A DNA stretch of 64,000 bases from Cryptococcus deneoformans JEC21 (lineage: Eukaryota; Basidiomycota; Tremellomycetes; Tremellales; Cryptococcaceae): positions 442,201 to 506,200 of the forward strand of contig NC_006685.1 in assembly GCF_000091045.1 (NCBI RefSeq), in the 5' to 3' direction. The notes under the pieces were generated by a model that saw nothing but the letters and a program-made list of their open reading frames with translations, was not told where the DNA came from and did no database searches. Made by a program: the position numbers and the translations under genes. Positions 25,186 to 36,028 of this stretch are shown here, piece after piece. Position 1 is the first letter of the stretch. Every line of letters starts with the position of its first letter.

Positions 25186-25910
25186 TTTAAATGAGTTGTG
25201 CAGTGTTTTGCAGTTAGGAAGGACAGCTATAGAGATACAGTAGGGGCAGCGGAGCCGAGATTAAGGTGCCGAGGAAGTAGTGTTGAGTGCGAATGCTGTG
25301 GGAGCGGGGTGCTGTTTCGTGGATCTGGCAGTTAGATATACAGGATAGTGGGAAGGGAAGATGGAAGAGATGGACGAATGAAGAAAAGCAGAATGGACCC
25401 GCCCGTCAAGAAACCAACACGAAGAATCCAGCCTTTCCTTGCCGGAGCGTGTCGTCACCAGACAGTCGCGGGCCTATTATCTATTGGGCTTCTGGCGCCT
25501 AAAAGCACTGCTTTATGATTCCGTCCCACGTGCCTGACTGGTAGTTGTGCCATTCCTATATCATTCCTAGACGCTACCTACTCTTATTTACTTCTTCGTA
25601 CTCTGTTCGCTCAAAACTTTGCCGCTTCTACTGATCCGGATTAGCTGGAGTACGGTGGGTATTGCGGCACAGGTGGGTATCGTGGATTATGACAGAAGAC
25701 TACCCAAAAACCATGATGGATGCACCAGAAACACCACTTATTAATTAAAAAGGCAAAGCAATTCGTTCTGGGGAATGCAATTGAAAGCCATCTTAGCACG
25801 TATATTATCAAATTATATGCACTATCACTAGTGCGACGGATCTATGCGCACCAGCGAAACCCTATAATGAAGAACCACCAAGAGCCGCACTGCGATCATT
25901 TCCCCTACGT
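25186..25910. other. Intergenic region DNM1/ECO1
   Basis: This 725-bp stretch carries the DNM1 promoter and the ECO1 3' UTR. Short antisense-type frames only. A TTAATTAAAAAGGCAAAGCAA segment near 25741 and an AT-rich run near 25800 are the only compositional features. No gene was recognised. Confidence 0.35.
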
Positions 25911-27398
25911 TTATAGCTGACTCTGATCATCCACAAAAACCCTAACTTCTCCGCCGCCCCATCGCTCCATAACACCACGTCCGCTCTCAGTTGGTTGGCT
26001 AAACGCAACCTCCCCCTTCTTTGGATCAAATGTGCAGCCATAGACCGTATGTTCGCACGCCACATCCAGGAGTCGAGATGATAGTGAGTGTGAGCGGTAA
26101 GAAGGGGTCGTGTAAAGACGGTGGATACCCAGAGGGGTTGGCAGTGGTGTAGGACTGCGGGGTCATTTTGATTCAGCACCATAGCGATCCTGGAACACAA
26201 GGATGACTCACTCGCAAGTGACACTACCAAAACCACCAGTTTCAATAGTTTTGCTCTTTTCCGTTTTCATTTCTCCCTCCTTCAGCACCTTCATAGCCCA
26301 CTTGATTCCTTGGGCAACCACGACACTGACAACGCGTTCCTTGTCCTTGTCTTTCCCGAGCTTATTGTCTGTAGGATCGAGTTTGATGCGTTTCGACGAG
26401 GATGGAGGGGGAGGAGGAGAATGAGTGAGGAAAACGAAGACTTTACACCGGTTGAGGATTGCAGGAGGGAGAGGAGGGGCTGAGAGGACACGGTCGACAG
26501 TGGATAGGATCTCCACAAGCTACAGACACTCGTTAGATACGCAGCTGGTTACATTGAAGGGACTTACCTTGTTTCCGCCAAAGCTTCCATCAAGAGCAAT
26601 TATCCTACCTCGTCTTTTCCCGCCAAACTCGACGTCTTCCTGAACCACTTTCCATCCTTCACCTTCTCTCTTCTTCATGCCTTCCCATAGGATTCCACGC
26701 AATACTCTAGCATGGTGCGTGACATGAACACCTTCATCAGGACCGCCGCGGACGAAAGACATGCCACACGTAGGACACGTGTGAAGAAGGGGAAGATGGG
26801 TAAGATGCATTTGTGCCATGGATCCTGTTTTTGCCTTAACACTGCCACTTGTTTTTGCATTTGAAGGCTGTGGCGTCTTGAGAAAGCTTGCGATAGTAAT
26901 GGGACGAGACGGACCGAAAACCTTTGGCTGCTTGGGCTTGACAGCTGATACCGTCATGCTGGGTTCAAGCGGTCTCTTCTTGGGTAAAGACGTGAAGAAC
27001 CCTTTCAAAGATGACTGTACTTGCTTCTTTTCCATTATAGGATTTCTCTTAGCCCTTTGCTTTCCCTTGCCTAGTAAGTCAGCTACAATCGAAGGCTCTG
27101 GCTGCGACGTGTCTTGTTCGTCCATGTCGTCGTCATCTTCGCTGGGCAAAAACAGAGGGCTCTTGGCTCTGGTGCGAATCGGACGTGGTGGAGAACTTCC
27201 TAATGGGCTGTCCAGCCGGTAGGAAAGTGGGGAAGAGGAGCGGTACGTGGATGAAAGAGCTGGAGGAGGTGACGAAGGGTCGAAGAGGGGTGAGGATGCG
27301 CGTGGAGGAGCTTTGCCGTAAGTGCGGCGAACGGTGGGCCTGTGCAAGCGTCAGCTGGCGGATTAGGTGGAATTGTTAGCTGCTCACTTTGCAGACAT
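25911..27398 (-). CDS. ECO1: Cohesin acetyltransferase Eco1 (Ctf7)
   Basis: Four exons (27388-27398, 26568-27339, 26212-26519, 25911-26154) give 444 aa. The first exon is only 11 nt (Met-Ser-Ala plus two bases); without it there is no ATG in frame. A PCNA-interaction box QSSLKGFF lies at 112-119. The C2H2 zinc finger follows (HTCPTCGMSFVRGGPDEGVHVTHHARVLRGILWEG, about 190-225). The acetyltransferase domain ends with PLPTPLGIHRLYTTP, DVACEHTVYGCTFD and GEVAFSQPTESGRGVMERW, a pattern specific to Eco1/Esco. Role: acetylates Smc3 at the replication fork to lock sister-chromatid cohesion; the PIP box fits recruitment by PCNA. The long Ser/Pro-rich N-terminal region is probably disordered. Divergent from FUM1 across 239 bp. 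Confidence 0.95.
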
Positions 27399-27637
27399 GA
27401 GATATTATAGAGGGTAAAGGGAAAGGTGGGAGAGAATCAATCATGATGTTTCGACGCGCCGAGTTATGATGAGGGGCAGGCACGAAGCAGGTCAGTCGCG
27501 ACGCGTGAATAAATGGAATTTCTGTAAAAGTCACGTGACTGCTTGCAAACCCACGTCAGCCATGTCCGATTGATGGCCGAAGAAATCCGGGAGAGGAGCC
27601 GCTGCTGCTCTTTTTAAAGACCGGCGGCTCGCTGCAC
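27399..27637. promoter_or_regulatory. Short bidirectional promoter ECO1/FUM1
   Basis: Only 239 bp separate the two divergent ATGs. A CACGTGA sequence (E-box-like) lies near 27532-27538, and TTTTTAAAGA near 27611. A cohesion gene and a TCA-cycle gene share this region; co-regulation is possible but not shown. Confidence 0.45.
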
Positions 27638-29560
27638 ATGACGACTCCCACAAAGACATCCAGTCTCAAAACCACCCAGATGCTCGCCCGATCACTCAGA
27701 GTACGCTTCCTTCTCTCCTTTCGTCCCCGCCGTCAGCTCACTCCTCCAGCTCACCCGTACTCTTCCCCGTGTCTCTCTTGCTTCTCGCGGATTCTCCTCC
27801 ACTTCATACATCATGGCAGAGCAAAAGTTCAGGAAGGAGAAGGACACTTTTGGTGACCTCCAGGTCCCCGCTGACAGGTACTGGGGCGCCCAGACGCAGC
27901 GAAGTTTGATGAACTTTGACATCGGTATGTCTCTGGGTCTTCCGTCGGGGAAATGATAGCTAAGCGAGCTCAGGCGGTCCGACTGAGCGAATGCCTCCTC
28001 CCCTCATCAAGGCCTTTGGTGTCCTCAAGAAGGCCGCCGCTGCTGTTAACCAGACTTATGGCCTCCCTGCCGAGGTTGCCGAGCACATCCAAAAGGCTGC
28101 TGACGAAGTCATTTCTGGCAAGCTCATTGACGAATTCCCCCTCGTCGTCTTCCAAACTGGTTCCGGCACCCAGACCAACATGAATGTGAACGAGGTCATT
28201 TCCAACAGGGCCATTGAGATGATGGGTGGTGAGCTTGGCAGCAAGAAGCCCGTTCACCCCAACGACCACGTCAACATGAGCCAGTCTTCCAACGACACGT
28301 GAGTTTTTTTCTGTGCTGGCCATAGGTTGTTCTTCTTGCTGATTGGCCATGTGTAGTTTCCCCACCGCTATGCACATTGCTGCCGTTGTTGAGATCAACG
28401 AGCAGCTCCTTCCCGCCATGAAGGAGCTCCACGCTGCCCTCAAGGCCAAGCAGGACGCTTTCGAGAACATCATCAAGATCGGTCGAACTCACTTGCAGGA
28501 TGCTACCCCTTTGACTCTCGGTCAGGAGTTCTCTGGTTACGTCACCCAGGTTGAGAGGGGTATCGGCCGTGTCGAGGCTACCTTGAAGAATTTGAGCATG
28601 TTGGCTCAAGGTGGTACCGCTGTCGGTACCGGTTTGAACACCAGGAAGGGCTTTGACGAGAAGGTTGCTGCCGAGATCTCAAAGATCACCGGCTACGACT
28701 TTGTCACTGCTCCCAACAAGGCAAGATCTTACCCAGTATACCTCTTCAATCGCTTTGCTAACATGACGGCTTGATTAGTTTGAGGCCCTTGCCGCTCATG
28801 ACGCTATCGTCGAGGCCTCTGGTGCCCTCAACGTCGTCGCTGTCAGCTTCATGAAGATCGCCAACGACATCAGGTACCTCGGATCTGGTCCTCGATGCGG
28901 TCTCGGTGAACTCGAGTTGCCCGAGAACGAGCCTGGATCTTCCATCATGCCCGGCAAGTGAGTACAACTTGCTCTGCACGCAGCTTCAGAGACTAATCAT
29001 TTTTTTTTGTCTAGGGTCAACCCCACCCAGTGTGAAGCCCTCACCATGGTTGCTGCCCAAGTCATGGGTAACAACACCACCATCTCTGTCGCCGGATCAT
29101 ACGGCCAGTTCGAGCTCAACGTCTTCAAACCCGTTCTCATCAAGAACCTCTTGCAGTCTATCCGACTCTTGTCTGATGGTGCCAGGAGCTTCACCAAGAA
29201 CTGTGTCGTCGGTATCAAGGCGAACGAGGACAGGATCAAGAAGATTATGAACGAGAGTTTGATGTTGGCTACCTGCTTGAACAGCACTTTGGGTTACGAT
29301 GGTGCGTCTTTCTCCCCATGATCATAACAGAGTCATGCTGATGTGCAACGGTGATAGACGTCGCCGCCATCGCCAAAAAGGCTCACAAGGAGGGTCTCAC
29401 CCTCAAGGAGTCTACCCTTGCTCTCGGCAAGCTCACTTCTGAACAATTCGACGAGAAGGTCAGGCCTGAGCGTAAGTCATTATTATAATGTATTGCTTGG
29501 TATAGTATATTTTGCTGATCCATTACCACTCCAGTCATGTTGGCTCCCACTGACGCTTAA
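27638..29560 (+). CDS. FUM1: Fumarate hydratase, class II
   Basis: Eight exons (27638-27700, 27750-27924, 27974-28298, 28357-28720, 28779-28957, 29015-29301, 29358-29471, 29535-29560) give 510 aa. Residues 1-40 are basic and hydroxylated with no acids until the mature part, a mitochondrial presequence. A second in-frame Met (IMAEQKF) sits just before the mature enzyme and could give a cytosolic form. Family motifs: [62 protein letters not shown] and the signature [16 protein letters not shown]. Role: reversible hydration of fumarate to malate in the TCA cycle. Intron 4 (28721-28778) begins with GC, not GT; see findings. Confidence 0.97.
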
Positions 29561-29988
29561 ACGGAGAACTTTTTTTTTCTGGGTAGTTGATGCATTCATT
29601 CATTCTGTTATGTTGGTACATGGCTACAGCAGCAAAGGGGAATGAGTTATGACGGCTGTTGGAAGCGTTCGTCCACTAAATACATAAATACATACTGGAC
29701 TCTTGGCTGAACAAAAGGCCGGTCCGCGGTGTTGACTGCGGGGCACCGGAGGAGTTGATTGTGTTTTTGAGCACATTCTCCTTCCTCCTTTCCTTCATTC
29801 ACAAACATTTCCCCTCATCCTCTATTCCATTCGTTTCTTCTTCTTTTATATCTCCCATCCTTCGTTGCCATCGTCATCACAGGTTGAGGTATACATATTC
29901 AAAGCCGAGAAATACGTCTATTTGTCAGAAACCCCAAATCGCGGTCACTACCCCACCCTACAAGTCCTCATCCAGGACCCAACGAAGA
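29561..29988. other. Intergenic region FUM1 to next plus-strand gene
   Basis: This 428-bp stretch holds the FUM1 3' UTR and the next promoter. A pyrimidine-rich block (about 29770-29870) precedes the next start codon and probably lies in its 5' UTR. The frame upstream of 29989 is open but has no ATG. Confidence 0.4.
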
Positions 29989-32900
29989 ATGGAAGCCATC
30001 TGTCCGGTCGGCGATCAATATCAAAACAACGATTCTCTATCAGATTCAGAAAACTCGCCAGTGAATAACCTCCCCCCTCCCCCAGAACCATTTCCTGTAG
30101 ATCTCCTTTCACAGAACGTATCAAGTTCTATAGGCTCGAGAGCAGAATCGGATCAGACTGTAAGTGCCTGGCGTTCTCTGGAAATCGGATTTGAGAGAGG
30201 ATATTTTCGTGCTGTATTGGGGCTGACAGACTTGTTTTATCTCCATGAAGCTTATCGTCAAACACCTCCGCTCTGTGCAGAGATCATGTATCGACGCTCT
30301 TTCAGCTTTACTTCCGGATCATTTCACGCAGAATGGTGATTTTGATTGGGATCCGACCTTGATTGCTGATTCGGATGATCGGCTCGCACAGGCTTTAATG
30401 GAATTGCTAGAGGTGACTTACGAGCTTGAGGATCTTACTCCATCACCAGCTGAATCCGTGTTACAAGAAGAGCGCGGAGAGGAAGTAGTCATCGGGGACT
30501 CTGGGTCTTTAGAAAATCTTACATCCCAACTGGATAAACTTCAAGCGGCTCGCGTGGCTTCTCGTCCTCAAACCCCAATCATAGGGACGTATTCAGATGC
30601 TTCCGCCATTCACCCAGCGATTAGGATAGTGAGATTGGAGTTTTCCTGGGCGCGATTAGAGAGCTTAAGTTTAGCTGTTGTTGAACTTTCCCGTCAGCGG
30701 TATCAGCAGTCAACAGAAGATAGGGAGACCTCACCCCCAAGCTATGAGACGTATCATAATGGTAGTCACGAGCTGCCGCAATACTCCGAGGTCAATTCAC
30801 ACGGCTCTTCCGCATCTGTTTCGAAATTGGCTGATTCGCCGACGGCCAAAGACGATTTTACATCTCGCTCCTCCCTCGAGTCTTCCAGAAGTCGGAGGCC
30901 TGCGGATAGAGAAAAGATGCTCAATGAACTCGAAGCTGTGACATCTGCTATTGAGCGACTGTATAGTATATCTCCACAATTATCGAATCAGAGGGTTGAG
31001 TTTCGACCCCTTGCCCGTTCATCTACGGAGGGGCGACATCACCAAAACAATGAGACCGTGGATTTGAAGGTAGATGAACGGGTGGATGAAGGACAAAAAA
31101 TGAAAGAGTTGGACGAGATCTGGTGTCAGTTGCAGGGTGCAAAGAAAAAGAGAATGGAGGATCAGAGGGCTGGCGTCAACACCTCACAATCTCGGAGTGT
31201 AAGTCTTTGCAAACATGTTTGTTACAACCTTGGGTATTGATGAAACTCAGAAAGAGAAATTTATCGCTCGATTGATAGAACAAGCGGAGAAGCGAAGGCT
31301 CCCATGTCAGGATAGTGAAATGGCTGCCGTCGATGGCGAACTTGCCAAGGCGAGAGAGTTGAAAGATGTCGGTATGACTTTCGCTCCTTCAAAAAATGCC
31401 TGCTGACCTCATGAGCAGAGAGATCATTTTCTGCGAGGCCTCATTGAACGATCTGCAGATCGGCGGTTCGACAACCAAGATGCTGCTGCTCCAGCAGAAG
31501 ATAGAAGCGCGGCCCGTCTCGCCAAGGTAGGCTTATTTCTCTAAATGTATTACTAAAAGCTGAACTACGCGAGAAACAGCAACAAGCTCTTATTAGCGCA
31601 CTCGTTAATCATACCCAGGCGACTAGACTGTCATCTCAAGATTTCCCGCTCACTTTAGAGGACAAGTTGGCCGAAAACCGGTCCGCTTTCGTCAGCCAGC
31701 TCGTGGAGTATTCCTCTGCTGGGAGATTATACGACCAGGATTCTTTACCTCCTAGCCCAAGAGAAGACGAGAATATGAGAGTCGGCGAAGAGAAAGACCC
31801 GATGGAGATTGTCACTGTGAAGGATTTCCTTGCCTCGAGTCGACCCCCAGTCCCGCAAAATAAGGCAGATGCCGGAGAACCAGCGGGAAAAAGGGAAATG
31901 TCAAGCTCTGAAGGAGGAGGGAAACGGAGAGTTGTGTCCAAGATTGCAGGAATGGTGAGGAAGGGTAGTGTACATTTGGGATTAAAATCCACATTCTCCC
32001 CGGGTGGGTTTTGAATCTTCAGTGGGGGAACATAAAGCTGATGAATCAGACGAAAACAATGTGACATATGTGGTTGAACACCAGGAGAATCTCAGAAGTC
32101 TTCAGGTACTGGTACACGGCATTGGCATTTCTTCGAACCTCGAGCTTAATATCCAGACTCTTCCATCGAGCTCTGGGTCCACAAATACTGCTGTCATAAC
32201 GTCTAAGAGGGAACCTTCGCTATCGATTGATGTGGCACTGCCGGTTTTGGTATACTCTGACCAAATTACGCCGCTTGTGCCTCAGTCCCTTTATCAGGAA
32301 GCGAAGCTCTCGGCGCTGCCGACACCCCCAGCATCTAATGCGTTGATAATTACCCATGCTCTTTCTGCCCCCGATTTCCGTTCTCTAAAGGCAACGGTAC
32401 TATGTTGTGCCATATGTGAACGTCATCTCGCCAGTCTTCCATTCTCTCAAGATCCTAAACAAGCGTACAAAGATCTGCCATCAGATCATTGGGCAGAGAT
32501 GATTGATATATGGATGTGTCACGATGATCCTGCCTTTACGGCGAGACTTGCAGGTATGACGGAAGAAGGATTCTGGCCCAGAGATGGTGGTGTCTTAGTC
32601 GGGGGTAGTTATCTGCTGGTAGAAAAGACGAGTGGTCAATGGGAAATTCTTCGAATGGGAACGCAAAAGGAAGTGAGTCAATCGATTGTGCTCTGATTAT
32701 CCACTTTTCGCTATATATACCATCATTCAAATACTCGCGGGCTAGCAAGAAGGCCATCGTCCCGTTTCCATGGGCGGCTTTTCACTTTTGCTCTTTCATC
32801 TCGTTGCTCGATCAAGGAAGAAGCTCTTCAGCAAGTTTCACCTTTTCTGAGCAGTGATCCAGGTGAAAGAACAGAGTGTTGGGCACTAGCAATCCTCCCA

Positions 32901-33904
32901 TGTCCCGGGAGGAAGCTTTTTTGGTTGATACAACGGTCCAAGAATAAGACAATCCATCCTCGAGTTGATCAAACCTTTGACTTGCAAAGAATTCGCGAGC
33001 AGAGGCTACACGCGAGGTTACATTCCCAAAATGATCATTTGTGGCGTTATTGGCCGTTTTGTTTGGTTATAATCATTTGTATGCGGCAACGGCAACTGAC
33101 GGATCTAATAGAATGAAACCTGGCGCCTTATCAGTTGCAAGTGTGGAGAGGTTGTAGGTAAACAGCGCATAGACGATGGAAAGCCGGGCAGCGGGACTTT
33201 GAGATTCTCCAAATGGGCTATCGGCCTTCTAGACGATGGCAACGACGATGGCGAGATAACTCGATTCCCTCTTTCAGTCTTTATTGTCTCCGACATGCTC
33301 GAACTAGCGCAGGCTCACGCAAGTTTCCGATTCATCATTTCGGAAGAAGAGACCGGCGTTCAGAAACTCTATGCAAGTACTGAGTCTGTACTTCTCATGG
33401 ATGTCAGGCTAACGACGGATGTAGCTTTGGTTATTCAACGCCTCCACATCTGTATCGTACTTCAAGCCTACCCCTACCTCTGCCCAAACGTCACCACTCC
33501 GCTCGTCATTCACTGTTTGTCAGGCCTCGGAGAAGAGAAGCGTAAGGTCGCGTAGATCTTCAACAGCTAGTTCGATCAAGACCAGCAACTCTGGGGGAAA
33601 TGGAGGTAGCGCCAAGTGTGATGGCAGAGGCAAGACCATCAAGGCTGTAAAAACTATGTACAAAATTGTTGACGAATCCACCAAGTAAGCTCTCTCTAGT
33701 GATAACGTGCGATGTATAGGCTGACAAGTGTATAGTATCGATAGATTACCAGGTTTTGGCCCTGGTGGCCAAATTGAACACCTGACCTATTCTCGCGAAG
33801 TCTGTTCCAGGCTGATTGCCACCTTGAAAGAAAGCACTTTAGTTTACCCCGCCGCCAAAAGGTCGATGGGTGCATTTGATGTGGGATTTTTGGAACGTGC
33901 TTAG
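29989..33904 (+). CDS. Tandem-repeat protein fused to an IPA1/UBE3D-type HECT_2 domain (model partly uncertain)
   Basis: Proposed exons 29989-30159, 30251-31198, 31251-31367, 31419-31526, 31580-31964, 32023-32672, 33112-33387, 33425-33684 and 33736-33904 give 1027 aa with closed phases. The N-terminal half has low-complexity stretches, a PPSYETY (PPxY) motif near residue 240 and about five repeats of roughly 36-40 residues with core R(L/F)xxQD. The C-terminal half matches the E2-binding HECT_2 family (yeast Ipa1, human UBE3D): CCAICERHLASL, YKDLPSDHWAEMIDIWMCHDD, VGGSYLLVE, SCKCGEVVG, LRFSKWAI and LWLFNAS. Ipa1 acts in mRNA cleavage/polyadenylation. The 32023 exon has no start codon of its own, so it needs an upstream exon. 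The GTAGTG donor at 31965 joining it to the repeats is weak. The 439-nt interval 32673-33111 may hide another exon. Confidence 0.55.
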
Positions 33905-34095
33905 TAGATATTTGATTCCTTTGTGGGTTTTTGGTTTTAATTGCTCTTTATGGTCACGACTGGACATACGGACATGGGACGCCTATTTACGATGGTCATA
34001 TATTCATTTGTGAAATGGTTTTTTTGTAAAATGAGTAAAGCTTCTGATCTTGTATCCATGCAACATCCTCCTTTTCTTCTTTCTTTTTTTCTCTA

Positions 34096-35847
34096 CTATG
34101 CACTTTCGCCTGCAAGGTTTTGTACTCTACGCAGAGCAGCCAGAGCCTCTCGCTTGCCTTCAACGAAACCTGTCTCCCGCGAGGCTGCAAGGGCCTTCTT
34201 GAAGAGATTCTGGGCTCCTGCATAGTCCTTTTCCATCTACATTTTGTTAGGATCTCTCTTGATTTTCTCGACAAACCGATGTCACTTACTTCGGCAAGCA
34301 TCCCCATATTGTGTAACCCCACTGCCCGTGCGCGTTGGCATACGGCTTCTGCAGCCTCAAGCGGCGTGTCCTTGAACGATCCTCCTTCTGCTTCTGCGAG
34401 GGCTTGTTGGGAAAGTTGCAAGGAACGAAGCGACCATGAGCGAGAAACCTTGAGTGATTTAGGGGTGGGAGGATGAAGGGCATGAGAGGAGACGGTCGTC
34501 ATCAACTACGATCCGGCAAAAGATTAGCGGTCGTATTGTATATGCAAGCAGCAAGCTTACCATTGCAGCCTGACATCTATCCCTCATGGGAGGGGTCTCT
34601 TTGCTTTGAGGTGGTAGCAGCAACGATATAGCCTGCAACAGCAGTTGCCCAGCCATATCATACTGCCCCTTTCTCGCATAAACTTCCGACAAACTCTCCA
34701 TAGTCATTCCTAGTCCCCGCTTGTCAACTTGGCCACCTTGGTCGACATCCTCAGGATTATCACTCGGCAAGGCATCGGGGAGGGAGACGTCACGCCCAAG
34801 GATGACCGGTCCTTCTGTGGATGGGGTTGGCGATGAACCAGGCAGGCCGAGATGCAACATAGAGGTAAGTGCAGAAGAAAGATAGTATTCTGCTGCGTCA
34901 TCCCATGTCTTGAACATTTGTCCTGTACTGCCCTCTCCTAGAGTTGACGCATAGGTGGACCCTGTCGGCGAAGAAGCAACCTCAAGAGCCAGCTGTCCAA
35001 GCTTTTGGTAGAGACCGATCGCTCGCACATGGTCCTTCTCGGTCAATCTATACCCCTCTCCGATCCACTGCCCACCAGGTCCGCCGCCCAGAGTCGTCGC
35101 CTCTGGCAATGGCAGAATCCCAGGACGGCGAAGAGGATCAGGACCAAACATCTCGAGGGCTGTACGCAGCTCCACAAACGCAGAAACTCGTTGGCGTTGG
35201 ATTTCGAGGACATTGGCTAATTCAACGTAGATGCCCGATATTTTGAGGAGAGGTTCAGGCTGAAGTGCTGACGGGCCCATTTGCAGGGCGATTTCGAGTG
35301 CCCTACAGGACAAGCAGTGCATTAGAAAGAGGTGATAGGGAGATGAGAGAAGTGCGAGCTTACTCTCTGAAAAAGGTCTCTGCTTTACCATAATCTCCTC
35401 TCAACTTGGCCTTGAGCGCAGCTCTCAAGGGTTTACGGACCTCCTTGGGCCAGGTCGTGAGGGTTGAATAGAACTCTAGCCTAATAATGCAGAAGCCTTG
35501 ATGTAAGCGTTGTCCTCGTACTGAAGACAGACTGGAACATACAATCCATAGATTGTAACCAGTGCTCCGAGACCTGCGAGGCCGGAGAATATCCAAGACA
35601 CTTTGAGCCCCTTCTTTCCCTCTTTCCCACCCTCGGGCTTGGGTTCAGTAGATTTCGGATCTGGTTCTTTGTTTTCTGCTTTCGGGTGTTCGTTGGGCTG
35701 CTGGGATGTCGATTGGTACCTTTTTGTGGTGGCAAGGAGTGATGGAACAGCGGGCGAGAGGATGGGCCGGATAGCTGCACGGGAGGTGAGTGGCTGCCTG
35801 GTGGCTGCTGCTGAGCGCAGGATGGCTGCGGGAGTTATCCTGGGCAT
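34096..35847 (-). CDS. Mgr3-like mitochondrial inner-membrane TPR protein
   Basis: Five exons (35522-35847, 35364-35480, 34561-35302, 34290-34505, 34096-34236) give 513 aa. A basic Ser/Ala/Arg-rich presequence (residues 1-45) and an acidic/Lys linker precede one membrane segment (VSWIFSGLAGLGALVTIYGLYVPV). TPR-like helices follow: LRAALKAKLRGDYGKAETFFREALEIAL, KISGIYVELANVLEIQ, TMESLSEVYARKGQYDMAGQLLLQAISLL, NMGMLAEMEKDYAGAQNLFKKALAAS. This layout matches Mgr3, an adaptor of the i-AAA (Yme1) protease facing the intermembrane space. The identification rests on architecture and partial sequence resemblance, so the symbol is left open. The first intron is 41 nt. Convergent with the HECT_2 gene and divergent from GCN3 (180 bp apart). 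Confidence 0.7.
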
Positions 35848-36028
35848 TGTTGCGGGCGAACGGGGTGAAATTAGAGAAATAGAGAAATAGAGGAGATGTA
35901 ATTGATTTTTGTGGATATGCCGAAATAGTCGGCTCGACACTTTTTGTTGTGTTCTCTCCTTCGTTTGTTGTTTTATTTCTCCCATTCTTCCTCCTCCCTA
36001 CATATCCCCCATTACCTCGCCCCTCGCC
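35848..36028. promoter_or_regulatory. Very short divergent promoter, MGR3-like/GCN3
   Basis: Only 181 bp lie between the two ATGs, yet this must hold both 5' UTRs. It has a TTTTTGTTGTGTTCTCTCC pyrimidine run and no clear TATA box. Confidence 0.45.

Noticed and set aside
28991..29321. Separate frames suggesting extra genes within FUM1
   Set aside because: They are the FUM1 exons extended into introns or read antisense; splicing gives a complete fumarase.
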